From: Marinobacter maritimus
GTDB lineage: Bacteria > Pseudomonadota > Gammaproteobacteria > Pseudomonadales > Oleiphilaceae
Direction of reading: 5' to 3'
Assembly (NCBI RefSeq): GCF_007671675.1
Contig: NZ_VCGW01000002.1
Coordinates: 930,001 to 994,000, forward strand
DNA length: 64,000 nt
In this document: piece after piece, positions 26,095-35,429 of the stretch
How the letters are laid out: the number at the start of each line of letters is the position of its first letter
Position numbering within the stretch: position 1 is the first letter of the stretch
Translations under genes and position numbers: made by a program
Notes under the pieces: model-generated
Told to the model about the DNA's origin: nothing
Seen by the model: only the letters and a program-made list of their open reading frames with translations
The model's database searches: none

Positions 26095-26805
26095 ATGCAG
26101 ATGCACAAACAAGAAATCAGTCGGTCGCTCTCGTCAGTGGCTTACCAGAAAATTCTGGTGGCAATTATTAGTGGCGAGTATCCGGCGAACGAGAAGCTTC
26201 CTAGTGAGGCCAAGCTTTGCGAAAAATACAGCGTTTCCCGACCTGTGTTGCGGGAGGCGTTAACCCGACTAAAAGAAGACAACCTGATTGTGTCACGGCG
26301 GGGATCAGGTAGTTTCGTCATTAAGCGCCCGGATGATGCAGTCCTTTCATTTTCCAGGATTTCCAGTATTTCCGGTATTCAGCGGTGTTTTGAGTTTCGC
26401 ACGAATCTCGAAGGCAGTGCAGCGGGTCTCGCTGCTGTGCGGCGCACGGCCGATCAACTTAATCGCATCGTTGTAGCCGCAGAAAAAATTGATGAAGCAA
26501 ACCGACTTCATGCAATTGCCAGCGAAGAAGATTTTGAGTTTCATCTCGCCATTGCCGAGGCCTCTAATAATCAGTATTACTCGACGGTGATGAAATCGTT
26601 ACGGGAGAATATTAAAGAGGGGATGAACATCACTCGTACGCTATCACTGCAATCCACTGACGTTAATCGCATGACCCTGGTTCAGGATGAGCATAAGACG
26701 ATTCTGAAATATATCATCGATGGCGATGCCGAGAACGCAGAATTAGCGATGAAGAAACACCTGAATAGCGCCAGGATCAGGATGTTTGAGGGAACCGATG
26801 ACTAA
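26095..26805 (+). CDS. FadR-subfamily GntR transcriptional regulator
   Basis: The start at ATG 26095 gives 236 residues with a complete N-terminal winged helix; the 22 upstream residues from 26029 are hydrophobic and not part of the family. The motif LPSEAKLCEKYSVSRPVLRE (residues 36-55) is the GntR helix-turn-helix. Residues 90-230 are all-helical FCD domain, with HLAIAEASNNQYY and the metal-binding His region DEHKTILKYI. It diverges from the RraA-tctCBA-dehydrogenase genes and is their likely regulator, sensing a carboxylate or its coenzyme-free acid. Confidence 0.9.
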   Translation: MQMHKQEISRSLSSVAYQKILVAIISGEYPANEKLPSEAKLCEKYSVSRPVLREALTRLKEDNLIVSRRGSGSFVIKRPDDAVLSFSRISSISGIQRCFEFRTNLEGSAAGLAAVRRTADQLNRIVVAAEKIDEANRLHAIASEEDFEFHLAIAEASNNQYYSTVMKSLRENIKEGMNITRTLSLQSTDVNRMTLVQDEHKTILKYIIDGDAENAELAMKKHLNSARIRMFEGTDD

Positions 26806-26967
26806 CCTGTTTATGTCTTGTTTGCACGTCGAACAGGGCCCTGCAGTTAACCTGGCGCCGGTCAGTGTACTTCGTTGACTGGCGGCTAGCTGGTCATGCG
26901 GAGTGTTCCGGCGAGTATTTCGGCATGACTAAGCCATCTATCTACCCTGGGAATACCGGGGCAGCGT
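26806..26967. other. Intergenic, nothing recognised
   Basis: No gene or clear terminator. It separates the convergent GntR gene and the response regulator gene. Confidence 0.3.
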
Positions 26968-27663
26968 TCAGGTAGGTAGGCGCTGCATTCGGTAGCGCCG
27001 CTCTGGCCGGCCAATACTGCCATAGCTGACCTCGGCCACCAGAGTGCCGGTGCCGGTCATGTATTCCAGGTAGCGTCTGGCGGTGGTGCGCGATGCACCC
27101 ATGGCGCTGCCCACCTCCTCTGCACTCCAGGGCTTGCCGTCGGCAATCAATTCGCGAATCTTGTCCAACGTAATGACATCAATGCCCTTTGGCAGCCGGT
27201 GCTGGCTGTCGTTGCCCGTGTCGCCGGCGTTGCGCGGGAGCAGGGCGTCTACTTCGTCCTGGCCCAGGTGTTTTAATGCCGACAAACGAGCATAGTGATC
27301 ACTGTAGCGGTTGATGGCTTCTTCCAGGCGCTCGAACACCAGTGGTTTCAGAATGTAATCAAACACCCCACCGCGCAGAGCGGTGCGCAGCGTGTCTACT
27401 TCTTTGGCGGCGGTAATCAGAATCACGTCGCTGCTGCTGTTGCCAGCGCGCAGCTCGCGCAATAAATCCAGGCCGCTGCCGTCGGGAAAGTACACATCCA
27501 GCAGTATCAGGTCGGGTTGCAGCACATCGGCCTGTTCCCGTGCGTCGGCCAGGGTGTGTGCGATGCCGCATAGCTCCACCTGACCCAGGCGCTGAATAAA
27601 GCGGCGCTGGATTTCCGCAATCTGACGGTCATCTTCGGCGATCAGCAGTCGGATGGGGGTCAA
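26968..27663 (-). CDS. CitB/DcuR-family response regulator
   Basis: The 231-residue protein has a receiver domain (IAEDDRQIAEI, phospho-Asp in LILLDVYFPDGSGL at about residue 55, Lys in ILKPLVFERL) and a C-terminal helix-turn-helix with WSAEEVGSAMGASRTTARRYL. This is the CitB/DpiA/DctR architecture. It overlaps the kinase gene by four bases. The tctCBA operon begins on the opposite strand just beyond the kinase, so tricarboxylate or related acid induction is likely. Confidence 0.92.
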   Translation of the reverse strand: MTPIRLLIAEDDRQIAEIQRRFIQRLGQVELCGIAHTLADAREQADVLQPDLILLDVYFPDGSGLDLLRELRAGNSSSDVILITAAKEVDTLRTALRGGVFDYILKPLVFERLEEAINRYSDHYARLSALKHLGQDEVDALLPRNAGDTGNDSQHRLPKGIDVITLDKIRELIADGKPWSAEEVGSAMGASRTTARRYLEYMTGTGTLVAEVSYGSIGRPERRYRMQRLPT

Positions 27664-29288
27664 GGCTGGCTCCTGCCGGTGAATGATTTTGGTAAGTATA
27701 ATGTGAAGCGGCTGCCACCCGCATCGCTCAGGTTTTCCACGGTAATTGAGCCGCCCCAGGTGTCCAGAAATTGGCGCACAAGGTGCAGGCCAAAGCCATG
27801 CTCATTTCCGGGCTTGCTGGTCACGCCTTTTTCAAAAATCCGGTCTTGCACCTCGGGGGCGATGCCGGGCCCCTGATCTTCTACTTCGAAGATAAGTTCC
27901 TGCCCCAGATCGGTCATCGACAGTTGAACCCGGCCGTTCGCGCCGGTGTGGCGGCGGGTGGCCTCCAGGGCGTTATCAATCAGGTTGCCAAGCACACTCA
28001 CGAGCTGTTCACGGGGCAGGTTATCAGGCAGGTCGGCCATTTGGCTGCCTGGGTCTATTTCAAGTTGCAGACCCATTTCCCGGGCGCGATTGTGTTTGCC
28101 CAGCAAGCAGCCGGCAATAATAGGGTCTGGCACGGCTTCCAGTAGCAGGTGAATCAGCGCCTGGTGGCTGCTGACTTCACTACCGATCAGCTTCAACGCA
28201 TCGTTATAGGCGCCTAGCTGAATCAGCCCGGCAATGGTATGCAGTTTGTTGGAGTACTCGTGGGTCTGGCTACGCAGGGTGTCGGCGTATTGCTGAATGC
28301 GGGTGAGTTGCTGGCTCACTTGATCCAGCTCGTTGCGCAGGCGGAAACTGGCGACCACGCCGATAATGTCATCGCCTTGACGCATGGGCAGCCGGTTGAC
28401 CACCATCTGCCGGTTGCGTAGCCATACCTCACGATCGAAATCCGGTATGCCGCTGCTCATAACCGACATCAGATCGCTTTCCGGGAGCACCTCCAGAATG
28501 GGGCGCCCGGCCACCGGGGTGTCGGTGTTCAGGCCCAGCGTGGTCAGAGCTGCTCGGTTCACGGTGGTTATAATTCCGTCGCGGTTAATTGCAATAATGC
28601 CTTCGCGCACCGATTGCAGTGTGGCGTCGCGTTCCTGAAACAGGCTGGCAATTTCTTCCGGTTCCAGGCCGAAAATAGCACGCTTGAAACGGCTGGCGAT
28701 GACCACCGCCGCCAGAATGCTAACCAGCAATACCACCCCCAGAACTCCGTACAGCACAAAATTATAGCGCTGCACAGTTGCTTCCACCTGGCGCAGGCTA
28801 TAGCCCACCGACACAATGCCGATAATGTTGCCGCTGTCAGGCTCAAACACGGGCGCTTTACCGCGCATGGACTCGCCCAGATTGCCGAGAGCACGTGCCA
28901 CATAACCTTCACCCTCCACCAGTGCACGGCGGCCGTAATCGCCATCGTCGTCTGCCATTGAATAGCCGATGCGGTCCGAAGAAGGGTGGGCCAGGCGGAT
29001 AGCGTCGTGATCGCCAATCACGATAAATAGGGCTTCGTTGGTGGTGGCCATTTTGCGGGTAAGGGCATTGAGAGCGTCAATGTCCCGTTCCTGTATACCC
29101 TGGATAACGGCGGGGCTGGCCGCCACGGTTTTGGCAACCATCAGCGCGCGCTGCCCAATTTCGCTGTACAGGGATTCGCTAAGGTAATAGCCGGCAAATA
29201 CGCCGATAAACCCCGCTTGCAGTGCGCTCACCAGGCCCAGGGTGAGAATCATGCGGGTTTTGAGCTTTGTGCGTCGTTTTACAGGCAT
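27660..29288 (-). CDS. CitA/DcuS-family sensor histidine kinase
   Basis: The 542-residue kinase has a first membrane helix at about residues 12-33 and a second near 175-197. The region between them is a periplasmic PAS-like (CitA) sensor, about 140 residues. A cytoplasmic PAS follows (GIIAINRDGIITTVNRAALT), then the phosphoacceptor segment with QTHEYSNKLHTIAGLIQLG and the ATPase domain with LGNLIDNALEATRR and DQGPGIAPEVQDRIFEKGVT. It pairs with the CitB-type regulator and is divergent from tctCBA, whose substrate it probably senses. Confidence 0.92.
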   Translation of the reverse strand: MPVKRRTKLKTRMILTLGLVSALQAGFIGVFAGYYLSESLYSEIGQRALMVAKTVAASPAVIQGIQERDIDALNALTRKMATTNEALFIVIGDHDAIRLAHPSSDRIGYSMADDDGDYGRRALVEGEGYVARALGNLGESMRGKAPVFEPDSGNIIGIVSVGYSLRQVEATVQRYNFVLYGVLGVVLLVSILAAVVIASRFKRAIFGLEPEEIASLFQERDATLQSVREGIIAINRDGIITTVNRAALTTLGLNTDTPVAGRPILEVLPESDLMSVMSSGIPDFDREVWLRNRQMVVNRLPMRQGDDIIGVVASFRLRNELDQVSQQLTRIQQYADTLRSQTHEYSNKLHTIAGLIQLGAYNDALKLIGSEVSSHQALIHLLLEAVPDPIIAGCLLGKHNRAREMGLQLEIDPGSQMADLPDNLPREQLVSVLGNLIDNALEATRRHTGANGRVQLSMTDLGQELIFEVEDQGPGIAPEVQDRIFEKGVTSKPGNEHGFGLHLVRQFLDTWGGSITVENLSDAGGSRFTLYLPKSFTGRSQP

Positions 29289-29471
29289 AGGTTTTAATCA
29301 AAGTTGTCCATTGGTGGGGTGGGTAAAGGGTAGGTCACCGTCGTCGAGTTTGCCCGTGAACTTTATGCACAAAATGCGCAGTAGTTTTTTTAAATGCGTT
29401 ACGCCCGCAAGCTTCAGCAACTACGCATTGCCTTTTACTCTGTTTGCTGAAACAACAAAGAGGCAATGTAT
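29289..29471 (+). other. Divergent intergenic region before second tct operon
   Basis: Carries the promoters of the two-component operon and of tctCBA. I see no clear operator repeat. The ribosome-binding site AGAGG at 29459-29463 sets the tctC start at 29472 rather than 29466. Confidence 0.4.
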
Positions 29472-30449
29472 ATGTTTATCAAAACAACAATAGCATTTGC
29501 GGCTGCGGCCACCTTCAGTATGTCTGCCATGGCCTGGCAGCCCAGCGGCAAAGTTGAGTGCCTGGCACCGGCCGATCCGGGCGGCGGCTGGGACTTTACC
29601 TGCCGCAGTGTGGGCAACGTTATGCAGCAACTTGACCTGGTAGAAGGGTCGGTACAAACCGTGAATATGGCCGGTGCGGGCGGTGGCGTGGCCTACGCGC
29701 ACACTGTCAGCAAGCGTAAAAACGACGACAAGCTGATCGTCGCGGCGTCGACTGCCACCACCACCCGGTTGGCGCAAAAGCAGTTTCCCGGTATGGATGC
29801 GTCCATGGTGAAGTGGATCGGCGCGCTGGGCGCAGACTACGGCATCATCGCAGTCGGTAAAGATTCGAAGTATCAAGACCTGAACCAGTTAATGGATGCT
29901 GTAAAAGAGAATCCGCGCGGCGTCAAATTCGCTGGCGGCAGTGCGCGTGGCGGCTGGGATCACCTGAAAGTGCTTATTGCGGCAAAGGCTGCGGGCGCTG
30001 ACAAACTGCCGTCCATTCCTTACCTGTCTTACAACAACGGCGGCGAAGCCATGACCCAGGTTGTGGGCGGCCAGGTGGATGCTTTCACTGGTGACGTATC
30101 GGAAGCGACCGGCTTTATGGAATCCGGTGATCTGCGCGTACTGGCGGTGCTTTCAGAGGAACGACTGCCGGGTAAGTTTGGCGATATTCCTACTGCCCGA
30201 GAGCAGGGGATTGATGCGCTTGGTCCGAACTGGCGCGGATTTTATATGCCGAAAGATACTCCTGAAGAAGCGCAGCAGTATTGGGTTGAATCGATCGACA
30301 CGCTTTACGCCAGCGAAGAGTGGAAAGCGGTGATGAAAAGTAACGGTCTGATTCCGTTCCATCCCAAAGCCGCTGAGTTTGAAAGTTTTGTGACCAATCA
30401 GGTTCAGGAAATTGAAGATCTGTCCCGGGAAATAGGTCTGCTGAAATGA
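29472..30449 (+). CDS. tctC: TctC-type periplasmic solute-binding protein (second system)
   Basis: ATG 29472 is eight bases from AGAGG; ATG 29466 is only two bases away. The 325-residue product has a signal peptide (residues 1-20, ending SAMAW) and the Bug/TctC signature with VECLAPADPGGGWDFTCRSV, then NMAGAGGGVAYAH. It is only distantly related to the first TctC of the window. Cys10 and Cys20 of the mature part could pair. It is first in tctC-tctB-tctA, with a four-base overlap to tctB. Citrate or another tricarboxylate is the usual ligand but is not proven here. Confidence 0.93.
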   Translation: MFIKTTIAFAAAATFSMSAMAWQPSGKVECLAPADPGGGWDFTCRSVGNVMQQLDLVEGSVQTVNMAGAGGGVAYAHTVSKRKNDDKLIVAASTATTTRLAQKQFPGMDASMVKWIGALGADYGIIAVGKDSKYQDLNQLMDAVKENPRGVKFAGGSARGGWDHLKVLIAAKAAGADKLPSIPYLSYNNGGEAMTQVVGGQVDAFTGDVSEATGFMESGDLRVLAVLSEERLPGKFGDIPTAREQGIDALGPNWRGFYMPKDTPEEAQQYWVESIDTLYASEEWKAVMKSNGLIPFHPKAAEFESFVTNQVQEIEDLSREIGLLK

Positions 30450-30892
30450 CCGGCATGGGCGATCGTATTCTGGGTTTGTTCCTGCTGGTGTTGGCGGTTG
30501 CCTATGGCTGGGTAGCGCAACAATGGCCCGAACCCTTCGGCGGTGCCGAGGGCGTAGGGCCGGAAACTTTCCCCACCATGCTGGCGATCGTGCTTGTGGT
30601 GGGCAGCCTGTATCTGATGATCAAGCCAGATGCCGATGCCAAGTGGCCTGTGGGCAGGCCAGCCCTGGAGCTGGTGATTTCAATCATCGTTCTGGTGGTT
30701 TATGCGCTGCTGCTGGAGCCGCTGGGCTTTATCATCTCCACCACCCTGGCCGTTGGTGCCTTGAGCTGGCGCATGGGCGCGCCGGTCGTCGGGTCGTTTG
30801 TAACCGGCCTGATCAGCGCCGTTGTGGTGTTTGGGTTGTTTAACTATGGGCTGTCGTTAAGCCTGCCCAATGGCTTGCTGGGAGGCTTTTGA
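30446..30892 (+). CDS. tctB: Tripartite tricarboxylate transporter, small membrane subunit TctB (second system)
   Basis: The 148-residue product has four hydrophobic segments and the GVGPETFPTMLAIVLVVGSL and LVVYALLLEPLGFIISTT stretches typical of TctB. Its start overlaps tctC (ATGA) and its stop overlaps tctA, so the three genes are translationally coupled. Confidence 0.9.
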   Translation: MTGMGDRILGLFLLVLAVAYGWVAQQWPEPFGGAEGVGPETFPTMLAIVLVVGSLYLMIKPDADAKWPVGRPALELVISIIVLVVYALLLEPLGFIISTTLAVGALSWRMGAPVVGSFVTGLISAVVVFGLFNYGLSLSLPNGLLGGF

Positions 30893-32421
30893 CCATGGAA
30901 ACCATTGGCTTTCTGATGGAAGGGTTTGCGGTGGCGTTGACGCCGTACAACCTGATGTTTGCATTGTTCGGTGCCTTTGTGGGCACGTTGATTGGCTGCC
31001 TGCCAGGCCTGGGCCCGGCGAATGGCGTTGCCATTCTGATTCCTCTGGCCTTCACCCTGGGGTTGCCGCCTGAAACCGCGATGATTCTGCTCACATCGGT
31101 GTACGCCGGTGCGATGTACGGCGGTCGGATTTCGTCGATTCTGCTGAATATTCCGGGCGACGAGCCGGCCATGATGACCTGCCTGGATGGCTATCCCATG
31201 GCGCAAAAAGGGCGGGCGGCAGACGCTTTGGCGATATCAGCGATTGCGTCTTTTGCGGGCAGCCTGATCGGTACCATAGGGCTGATCATGCTGGCACCTG
31301 TGCTGGCACGCTTTGCGCTAACTTTCGGGCCGGCGGAGTACTTCGCACTGTTCTTGCTGGCATTCGCGACACTGGGTGGCATAACCGGCAAAAATCCGAT
31401 GAAGACGGTCATTGCCGCAACTCTGGGCATTATGATCTCTACCGTGGGTATCGACATTTCCACTGGCACCCAGCGTTACACCGGCGGTGTGCTGGAGCTG
31501 TATGAGGGTATCGATTTCATTCTGGCGATTGTCGGTCTGTTTGCCATATCCGAGCTGCTGTTTTTTGTAGAAGCACGAATGGGCAAAGGCCGCAGCAAAG
31601 TGGAAATGGGCAAGCTGACGCTGACCTTTAAAGAGGTTGTGTCAACACTTCCTACCCAGCTTCGTGGTGGCTTACTGGGCTTTATCGCCGGGGTCTTGCC
31701 GGGTGCCGGTGCATCGCTAGGCAGCTTCATCAGCTACACCCTGGAAAAATCAGTGTTGGGGAAAAAAGGCCGCTTTGGCGAAGGTGATATTCGGGGCGTA
31801 GTGGCGCCGGAAGCGGGGAACAATGGTGCGGCGTCTGGCGCTTTGGTGCCGATGTTGACTCTGGGTGTGCCGGGCAGTGGTACCACAGCGGTATTGCTGG
31901 CCATGTTGATTTCCCTGAACATCACGCCAGGACCACTGATGTTCACCCAGAACGCCGACATTGTGTGGGGTGTGATCGCTGCGCTGTTGATCGGTAACGT
32001 GTTGCTGCTGGTGCTGAACATTCCGATGATCGGAGTGTTTGTGCGGCTGTTATCCGTGCCGCCGATGTATCTGCTGCCAATTGTGACCATGGTGGCGTTT
32101 GTGGGTATTTACTCCATTAGCCACAGCACCTTTGATCTGTACTTCATGATTGTGTTCGGGGTTGGCGGGTTCATTCTGCGAAAGCTGGATATTCCCATGG
32201 TGCCCATTATTCTGGGCCTGCTGTTGGGGCCTGAAATGGAGAAGAATCTGGGCCACGCGCTGATCCTCTCTGATGGCGACTGGACAACGCTCTGGTCAAG
32301 CCCTTTGGCCATCGGTTTGTGGCTGGTGGCCGGGTTGGGCCTGGTGTTGCCGACGGTGTTCGGGCCTTTGCTGCGCCGGCGTATGCGCAATGCCATCAAG
32401 GAGGGGCCGGTCAGCGATTGA
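30889..32421 (+). CDS. tctA: Tripartite tricarboxylate transporter, large membrane subunit TctA (second system)
   Basis: The 510-residue protein has about twelve membrane segments and TctA signatures: GTLIGCLPGLGPANGVAILI, SVYAGAMYGGRISSILLNIP, LPGAGASLGSFISY and LGVPGSGTTAVLLAML. It is closest in design to the TctA of the first locus but clearly distinct. It forms the import channel with TctB and receives substrate from TctC. The operon ends in a strong terminator. The CitAB-type two-component genes divergent from tctC are the likely controllers. Confidence 0.94.
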   Translation: MTMETIGFLMEGFAVALTPYNLMFALFGAFVGTLIGCLPGLGPANGVAILIPLAFTLGLPPETAMILLTSVYAGAMYGGRISSILLNIPGDEPAMMTCLDGYPMAQKGRAADALAISAIASFAGSLIGTIGLIMLAPVLARFALTFGPAEYFALFLLAFATLGGITGKNPMKTVIAATLGIMISTVGIDISTGTQRYTGGVLELYEGIDFILAIVGLFAISELLFFVEARMGKGRSKVEMGKLTLTFKEVVSTLPTQLRGGLLGFIAGVLPGAGASLGSFISYTLEKSVLGKKGRFGEGDIRGVVAPEAGNNGAASGALVPMLTLGVPGSGTTAVLLAMLISLNITPGPLMFTQNADIVWGVIAALLIGNVLLLVLNIPMIGVFVRLLSVPPMYLLPIVTMVAFVGIYSISHSTFDLYFMIVFGVGGFILRKLDIPMVPIILGLLLGPEMEKNLGHALILSDGDWTTLWSSPLAIGLWLVAGLGLVLPTVFGPLLRRRMRNAIKEGPVSD

Positions 32422-32461
32422 GTGTCAGGTAAGCCGCTTCGGCGCATATATAGAAAATATG

Positions 32462-32485
32462 CACCGGGCTTTGCCCGGTGTTTTT
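32462..32485 (+). terminator. Rho-independent terminator of tctCBA
   Basis: CACCGGGC and GCCCGGTG form an eight-base stem with a three-base loop, followed by TTTTT. It lies 41 bases past the tctA stop. Confidence 0.9.
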
Positions 32486-32535
32486 AGTTTGAAACCCGTT
32501 AAACTTGAACGAGTTTTCTCACCGCTCAGGAATTT

Positions 32536-33360
32536 ATGTCAGACCTTTCCCTATTCCAGTATGCCCTGATCGCGCTCATTTTCATCTGGAGTGGCTTTGT
32601 GCGCTCCGGGCTGGGCTTTGGCGGGGCGGTGCTGTCACTGCCATTTCTATTGCTGGTGAAAGACGATCCGCTGGTATTTCTGCCTATTATTGCGGTGCAC
32701 CTGCTGGTGTTCTCATCGCTGACCATCTGGACGAACAATCGCCGCAGTCACAAGAAAAAAGCCGGTAAAAGTGGCCAGAAACTAACCGGCTTCGGGCCTG
32801 ATGTCGACGCAGATGCGCCGGAAGGCACGGTTGACTGGCCCTATCTGTGGCGAATGCTGCGCATTATGCTGGTGCCCAAGCTGATTGGTGTGTTTGGCTT
32901 GTTTACGCTGCCACCAAATGTGCTGAGTGCAATTATCTTCGTGATTGTCGCGATTTACTCAGTGTCCTATATCATTAATCGACCGTTCCGCAGCAGTAGT
33001 AAAACCGTGGATGTGGCCCTGTTGATGGCCGGTGGATACATCAGCGGCACCTCGCTGATAGGCGCACCGCTGATTATTGCCGTTGCGGCACAGCACGTGG
33101 CACGGGAGAAACTGCGCGATACACTGTTTGGCCTTTGGTTCATTCTGGTAATGATCAAGCTGGCGGCATTCATCTGGGTCGGGCTCGACCTGCAGCTGAT
33201 TCATCACCTGTGGTTGCTGCCCTGTGCAGCCATAGGGCATCTGATCGGGTTGCGTTTTCACGAGCGCATTCTGGAGGCAGAGACACCGGTGTTTTTCCGC
33301 ATGTTGGGCGTGGTGCTTTTGGTGGTCAGCAGTGCCGGTATGGTGAGCGTGTTGCTTTAA
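32536..33360 (+). CDS. TauE/SafE (TSUP) family transporter
   Basis: The 274-residue protein has the two-repeat TSUP topology with eight to nine hydrophobic segments. Markers are WSGFVRSGLGFGGAVLSLPF at the start of repeat one and GGYISGTSLIGAPLIIAVAA at repeat two. Such proteins move sulfite, sulfoacetate or other organic anions outward or inward, but specificity is not readable. The start ATG has AGGAA upstream. The C-terminus (SSAGMVSVLL) is also found as isolated remnants at two other places in the window. Confidence 0.9.
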   Translation: MSDLSLFQYALIALIFIWSGFVRSGLGFGGAVLSLPFLLLVKDDPLVFLPIIAVHLLVFSSLTIWTNNRRSHKKKAGKSGQKLTGFGPDVDADAPEGTVDWPYLWRMLRIMLVPKLIGVFGLFTLPPNVLSAIIFVIVAIYSVSYIINRPFRSSSKTVDVALLMAGGYISGTSLIGAPLIIAVAAQHVAREKLRDTLFGLWFILVMIKLAAFIWVGLDLQLIHHLWLLPCAAIGHLIGLRFHERILEAETPVFFRMLGVVLLVVSSAGMVSVLL

Positions 33361-33464
33361 CAGCGACACGCTCTCGCGTTCATGCCCGGTTGATGCTCTC
33401 AGCTCTGCCAGTTCCGTGCGAAAGATTTGATGCTCAGCACTGCGGCAACAGTTAATAAACTGTA

Positions 33465-34450
33465 TCAATCAGCCCACTGCCACGGCGGTGCATCCAGCAA
33501 TCCTTGCCCTTGAATGATTGTCTCCCCAAGCTCCTTGTTCAGCGCAATAGAATTACACTCACCATCTTGCTCCAGCGTGGCAACCAACCGTGGCGCATGG
33601 GAAACCACCCAAACCTGGGTCTCCCGCGAGGCTCGGATAATCAGGCGCCCGAGGGCTGGTAGCAGGTCCGGGTGCAGGCTGGTTTCGGGCTCATTGAGCA
33701 CCAGCAGGGAAGGGGGCCTGGGCGTGAGCAACGCCGCCACCAACAGCAGGTAGCGAAGCGTGCCATCTGAACGCTCTGCCTGGTTCAGGGGGCGCAAAAG
33801 TCCGTCCTGCAGAAATTGCAGTACGAAGCGGTTGCCGGAATCTGCGGTAAAGTTAATCGTTGCTCCTGGAAACGCATCCTCTATCGCGCCATACAGCGCC
33901 TGCCGGTCGCCAATCTCGTATATGGTTCGCAGTGCTGCAACCAGGCTATGGCCGTCATGATCAAGCACTGGGGTTCGTGTGCCTATCTGAGGTGTGCGAA
34001 TAATAGATTGGGAATCGGTTCGGAACTGATCGTAGAAGCGCCAGTTACGGATGGTTTGTCTAACGGCATGAACCTCTGGCACCGCCACCGGGTCACTGAT
34101 TTCGTTCAGAATGCTCTCGTAAGAATTGAGGTGGGCGTTATACACGACCCACTTTTGACCGGAGCGCACTTTAACCACCGGCCCGACTCGGTCGATCAGG
34201 CAGCTGCTGGGCCGGCAAACATCGCCAGCCCAGATGCATTCACGCTTTATCTCCGGGTCGAACTGAAACATGGAGGGGTCTTGGTAGCCCGCAAATCCCT
34301 GCGGCGCGGGCACCCCCATAGATATGGCGTAACCGAAATCTTCACCCACAAAACCCAATCGCAAGCGGGCGTTCTGTTTCCTGGCGGAGCCTTGAACGGG
34401 CGCGGAGCCCTCTCTCATGCCTTGGGTGAAGTTATCCGGCCCGGCCCAGA
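33465..34450 (-). pseudogene. AAA-family ATPase missing its P-loop (truncated)
   Basis: The frame (376 codons if read from 34595) keeps the OLD/RecF-like C-terminal signature: LKPFFRIWAGPDN, SDGTLRYLLLVAALLTPRP, Walker B LLVLNEPETSLHPDLLPAL and the switch His in VWVVSHAPRLVATL. Full-length relatives start with an 80-residue or so segment carrying GPNGSGKSN; that is absent. The homologous part begins at about 34450, where the sequence joins the 3' end of the alpha/beta hydrolase gene: the hydrolase stop lies in the ATPase IWAGPDN codons in another frame. A deletion probably removed the ATPase start. The residual frame is not expected to hydrolyse ATP. Confidence 0.7.
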
Positions 34451-35319
34451 TCCTGAAGAACGGTTTCAATGACCAGTGGGCTCCACAGCAGCCGGTGATG
34501 CCCCAGGCCACTCGTGCGTAGTACCTGGGCGGCTTGCCAGTTAGTAGAGATTCGTTCGCTTTCATTTGGCGCAATCGAAGTATCGTCATCGTCAATAACG
34601 ATCATGCCACGCTGGGTCAGCGACCGGGATAGCGCTTCCAGATTCAGCTTATCCCAAACCGAATTCCCGAAACGCTCCTCCATTAGCCGAAGATGAACGT
34701 CGAGAACGTCCTGGCTTAACCCCCATTGCCGCCCCAGATTGTCCATCACAGCCGTTAAGCTGAGCGGGGGCGCCAACATGACCAGGTGCTGGGCATGAAG
34801 TCCGTCCTTAATTGCTCTTGCAGCCGCTATACAGCCCATGGAGTGCGCCAATATTCCGTGAACCTCGCCGACATTGTCAGCCACTTTCGCTGTGACCTCG
34901 GCCATCTCAAACAGGTCGGTACTGCTGCCCTGGGCACGCCCATGGGCTGTTGCGTCGAACAGCACCACGCGATAGCCGGCTTCTACCAACGGATTCACCC
35001 AGGCACCAAACTGGATGCCTGCGCCGGCCCAGCCATGAACGCCCAGAATGACGGGCCCCTTGCCCCAGGAATACACCGGAATGCTGTGGGCACCCTGTTG
35101 GAGCCGGGTATAGGCGTCTGTGTTGTCCAGCATATATTCATAGCGAGAGGGCATTGGCAGGCGTGATGGCCGGAATGCCATGCGATTTATCAGTTGACCT
35201 GCTTTCTGCGGTGCCACGCGAGCGTAAAGCTGCAATGCCAGTCGGGTGGCTGAAAGACCGGCACGGCGAACTGAAGGCTGTTGAGTGGTCGACGGTTGGG
35301 TGTTCAGTGGTGAGTTCAT
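34432..35319 (-). CDS. Alpha/beta hydrolase
   Basis: The 295-residue product has VILGVHGWAGAGIQFGAWVN at about residue 90, the nucleophile elbow ILAHSMGCIAAAR (Ser near 160) and C-terminal SGLGHHRLLWSPLV with the catalytic His. These form the normal hydrolase triad layout. Its last residues DLGRAG are read from the start of the degenerate ATPase, so a few original C-terminal residues may have been replaced by the deletion. The protein should still fold. Divergent GlxA-type regulator lies 110 bases upstream. Confidence 0.85.
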   Translation of the reverse strand: MNSPLNTQPSTTQQPSVRRAGLSATRLALQLYARVAPQKAGQLINRMAFRPSRLPMPSRYEYMLDNTDAYTRLQQGAHSIPVYSWGKGPVILGVHGWAGAGIQFGAWVNPLVEAGYRVVLFDATAHGRAQGSSTDLFEMAEVTAKVADNVGEVHGILAHSMGCIAAARAIKDGLHAQHLVMLAPPLSLTAVMDNLGRQWGLSQDVLDVHLRLMEERFGNSVWDKLNLEALSRSLTQRGMIVIDDDDTSIAPNESERISTNWQAAQVLRTSGLGHHRLLWSPLVIETVLQDLGRAG

Positions 35320-35429
35320 AGTGAAAGTCCTTCTTCCTGCTTTGGTTGATTACAGCTTCAGGTTAGGGCTTGCGTGCGGTCAGCAGGAGTGTCATATTCG
35401 ACATATAAAATGCGAAAAGGGCCATTTTA

